NCBI RefSeq assembly: GCF_914767665.1
Contig: NC_059502.1
Location: 31,824,812 to 31,888,811 of the forward strand
Direction of reading: 5' to 3'
Length of the DNA: 64,000 bases
Source: Harmonia axyridis
Taxonomy: Eukaryota; Arthropoda; Insecta; Coleoptera; Coccinellidae
The number at the start of each line of letters is the position of its first letter. Position 1 is the stretch's first letter. The position numbers were made by a program, and so were the translations under genes. The notes under the pieces were generated by a model that was not told the origin of the DNA, searched no databases, and saw only the letters and a program-made list of their open reading frames with translations. Shown piece after piece: positions 62,489-64,000 of the stretch.

Positions 62489-62702
62489 TAATTGCACAAG
62501 TGCATCAAAATTACCGATAATTTTGCATGACAGCGTGTTGTCATAAAAACTGCATGAGTTCATTTTCATTTTTGGAGAAAGAGCCAGACACCGAAGGTGG
62601 AGGGCTTTTTCTCCAAAAATGTAAATGAACGAATGCAGTTTTTCATAGAAAACACGCTGGAATGCGAAATTATCCGGTCATTTTGATGCACGAGTGTAAT
62701 TC
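62489..62702. mobile_element. 214-bp palindromic MITE inside the fold-back arm
   Basis: The ends TTGCACAAGTGCATCAAAAT and ATTTTGATGCACGAGTGTAA are inverted repeats. Pairing continues through ATAATTT..GCAT, ACTGCAT.AGTTCATTT and TTTTTGGAGAAAGAGCC to a short centre at about 62590-62604 (GACACCGAAGGTGG). It lies in the segment missing from the opposite arm, so it arrived after the fold-back formed. Confidence 0.75.
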
Positions 62703-62857
62703 GGGGGAATATTTCTCGAATAAACTGTTACATTACTTGTCAAACTGATTTAGAATGGAATTGCCATAGATTCGAACTGTGTAAGATGCATAGAAACTAT
62801 GCATCTATGAACAGAACAATTATCGCAGTTCAGTTTCGCTTCCTACAATGCAATTAT

Positions 62858-62979
62858 CGCTGTAATTTTCGATAATTGTTCTCCATATACATAGAATTTT
62901 TGACAGGAGGGAAATATTCGCTGTAATTTTCGATAATTGTTCTTCACATATATAGAATTTCTGACAGGAGGGAAATATT
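62858..62979. repeat. 61-bp tandem duplication
   Basis: Units 62858-62918 and 62919-62979 both start CGCTGTAATTTTCGATAATT and end TGACAGGAGGGAAATATT, with four or so differences. Not coding. Confidence 0.88.
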
Positions 62980-63403
62980 CTGTGCAAACATTGATTGGTG
63001 AGATATTGATGGTTAAGGACAAAAAGGTCCTTTTCAATTCAAATTTCAATATTTCAGAGAGAAATGCTCGTATCCTAATTTTGAAAAAAGGATATTGAAG
63101 CTGAATGAACAAGTTATCTCATCCATATAGTAGTTAAGTTGGAAAATTTTTTTCCAAATTTGTGGGCCAAAAATAAAAACTGAAAAAATTTCGCAGAAAA
63201 TTTAGATACTGTATTCAATAGGATTGAGCGGTACACGTTGCTTGAAACATTTTATCATCATGAGATCACTAAACTATAAACTTCAAGCTTCAAAAATTTC
63301 TTTTTCAAATTGAGATACGTCCATTGTTATCGAAAATAAAGCCACTTGAAAAACCGCTTAAATTTTCGAATTTTATTTTGATTTTTTAATTTATTCTCCT
63401 AGT

Positions 63404-64000
63404 GCTTATTCGCTTTCGTTTTTCTCCCAGTTAGTGATGTCATCATTTGCCACAGTGATTGGTCTTCCTTATCTAGTTCTTATAGCTTCTTGTACCATTC
63501 TTCGTTGAACACTTGTCTAACTCTGTTTTTCACTTCGTTGGTCAATTTATTCACTTCAGTTTTGTCACCGGGTTCACTGTGCGTCTATACTGTTTCTTCG
63601 CCTTTTTCTTTTCCTCTAACAAAATTCTCACGTCTAGAGGTAGCGGTCTCTTTTTGGGTATTTTCTTGGTGGACTGTGCTTCAGCTTCAATTATTCTCTT
63701 TTCTAGATCCTCGATTAGCTGTTATTTGTTTTCTTCACACTTTTTGTTTGAATGATTTCTATGAATTTTGCCCAGTTAATTGATTTTCGGTCCGTGGGTA
63801 GTCCGTCTGTTCCGATTTCTAATTTTCAAGACCACAGGGCTGTCCGGGTGCAGTATTTATACAACATCTTTAGAAAGATTATATCAGTTTTATCTTTAGC
63901 TCTTCTTGAGACTTGTCCCTGTTTTTGTGTTGGTTTGTAAATTGGTTATTCGATATGTATTTTAAGAACTTTTCCTTTTTTGTCGGTCACTGGTGGTAGA
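63404..64000 (-). pseudogene. 5' part of the split Jockey-like LINE, running off the right edge
   Basis: Minus-strand frames give, from the edge inwards, PTDRKSINWAKFIEII near 63780, then VKNRVRQVFNEEWYKK and DQSLW..MTSLTGRKTKAN up to 63404. This is the linker between endonuclease and RT in Jockey-type ORF2. Reading then breaks at the fold-back and resumes at 59732. Many stops; the copy is dead. The endonuclease would lie beyond 64000. Confidence 0.65.

Larger units (their letters stand above)
59733..63403. mobile_element. Large fold-back element holding a mariner in its left arm
   Basis: The ends are inverted: ACTAGTGGAATAAAT at 59733 and the complement of ACTAGGAGAATAAAT ending at 63403. 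The left arm (59733-59958 plus 61247 to about 61740) pairs with the right arm (63403 to about 62190) at roughly 90% by eye. The loop is about 61741-62190. The left arm is interrupted by the mariner at 59959-61246. The right arm has about 500 bp of extra DNA at 62488-62985. Without the insertions the element is about 1.9 kb and non-coding. It splits a Jockey-like LINE. Confidence 0.85.

Overview
The window looks like a piece of an insect nuclear genome, possibly a beetle, although the order cannot be fixed from sequence alone. It is AT-rich, its genes are split by GT-AG introns, and it is crowded with Tc1/mariner elements, non-LTR retrotransposons, a tRNA-derived SINE and many fold-back MITEs. 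No bacterial operon, rRNA gene, functional tRNA gene or CRISPR array was seen.

Two conserved host genes can be rebuilt exon by exon. On the minus strand, from 7428 to the left edge, lies the 5' part of clueless/CLUH: eight exons, 375 codons in phase, with the last exon cut by the window edge. On the plus strand, 13138-37832 encodes a complete ten-exon DHHC palmitoyltransferase of the ZDHHC5/8 family, 630 aa, ending in a PDZ-ligand-like tail. The two genes are divergent, with 5.7 kb of transposon-filled DNA between them. A possible third gene starts at 46881 on the plus strand; only a 79-bp candidate first coding exon is visible.

Layout: 1-7428 clu, with Tc1-like and pogo-like elements in its introns. 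7429-13137 intergenic: pieces of two or three LINEs, one split by a 603-bp fold-back insertion, then a 393-bp MITE. 13138-37832 Zdhhc8, whose introns hold a Tc1-superfamily element (16.7-18.5 kb), a nearly complete non-LTR element on the minus strand (27.3-30.4 kb), a Tc1 remnant, a SINE with perfect target duplications and a hAT-like element. 37.8-46.8 kb: Zdhhc8 3' flank, nested fold-backs, a SINE and a terminal-repeat element filled with about 145-bp tandem repeats. 46.9-64 kb: possible first intron of an unknown gene, with two near-identical mariner copies (one with an intact transposase) and a LINE split by a 3.7-kb fold-back that itself holds the second mariner.

I found no convincing new biochemical system. 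The points most worth a second look are the potentially active Mos1-sized mariner, its one-base-broken sister nested in a fold-back whose other arm preserves the empty site, the minisatellite enclosed by terminal inverted repeats, and recurring CTGATGA/GAAGATGA...GAAA motifs at several places.
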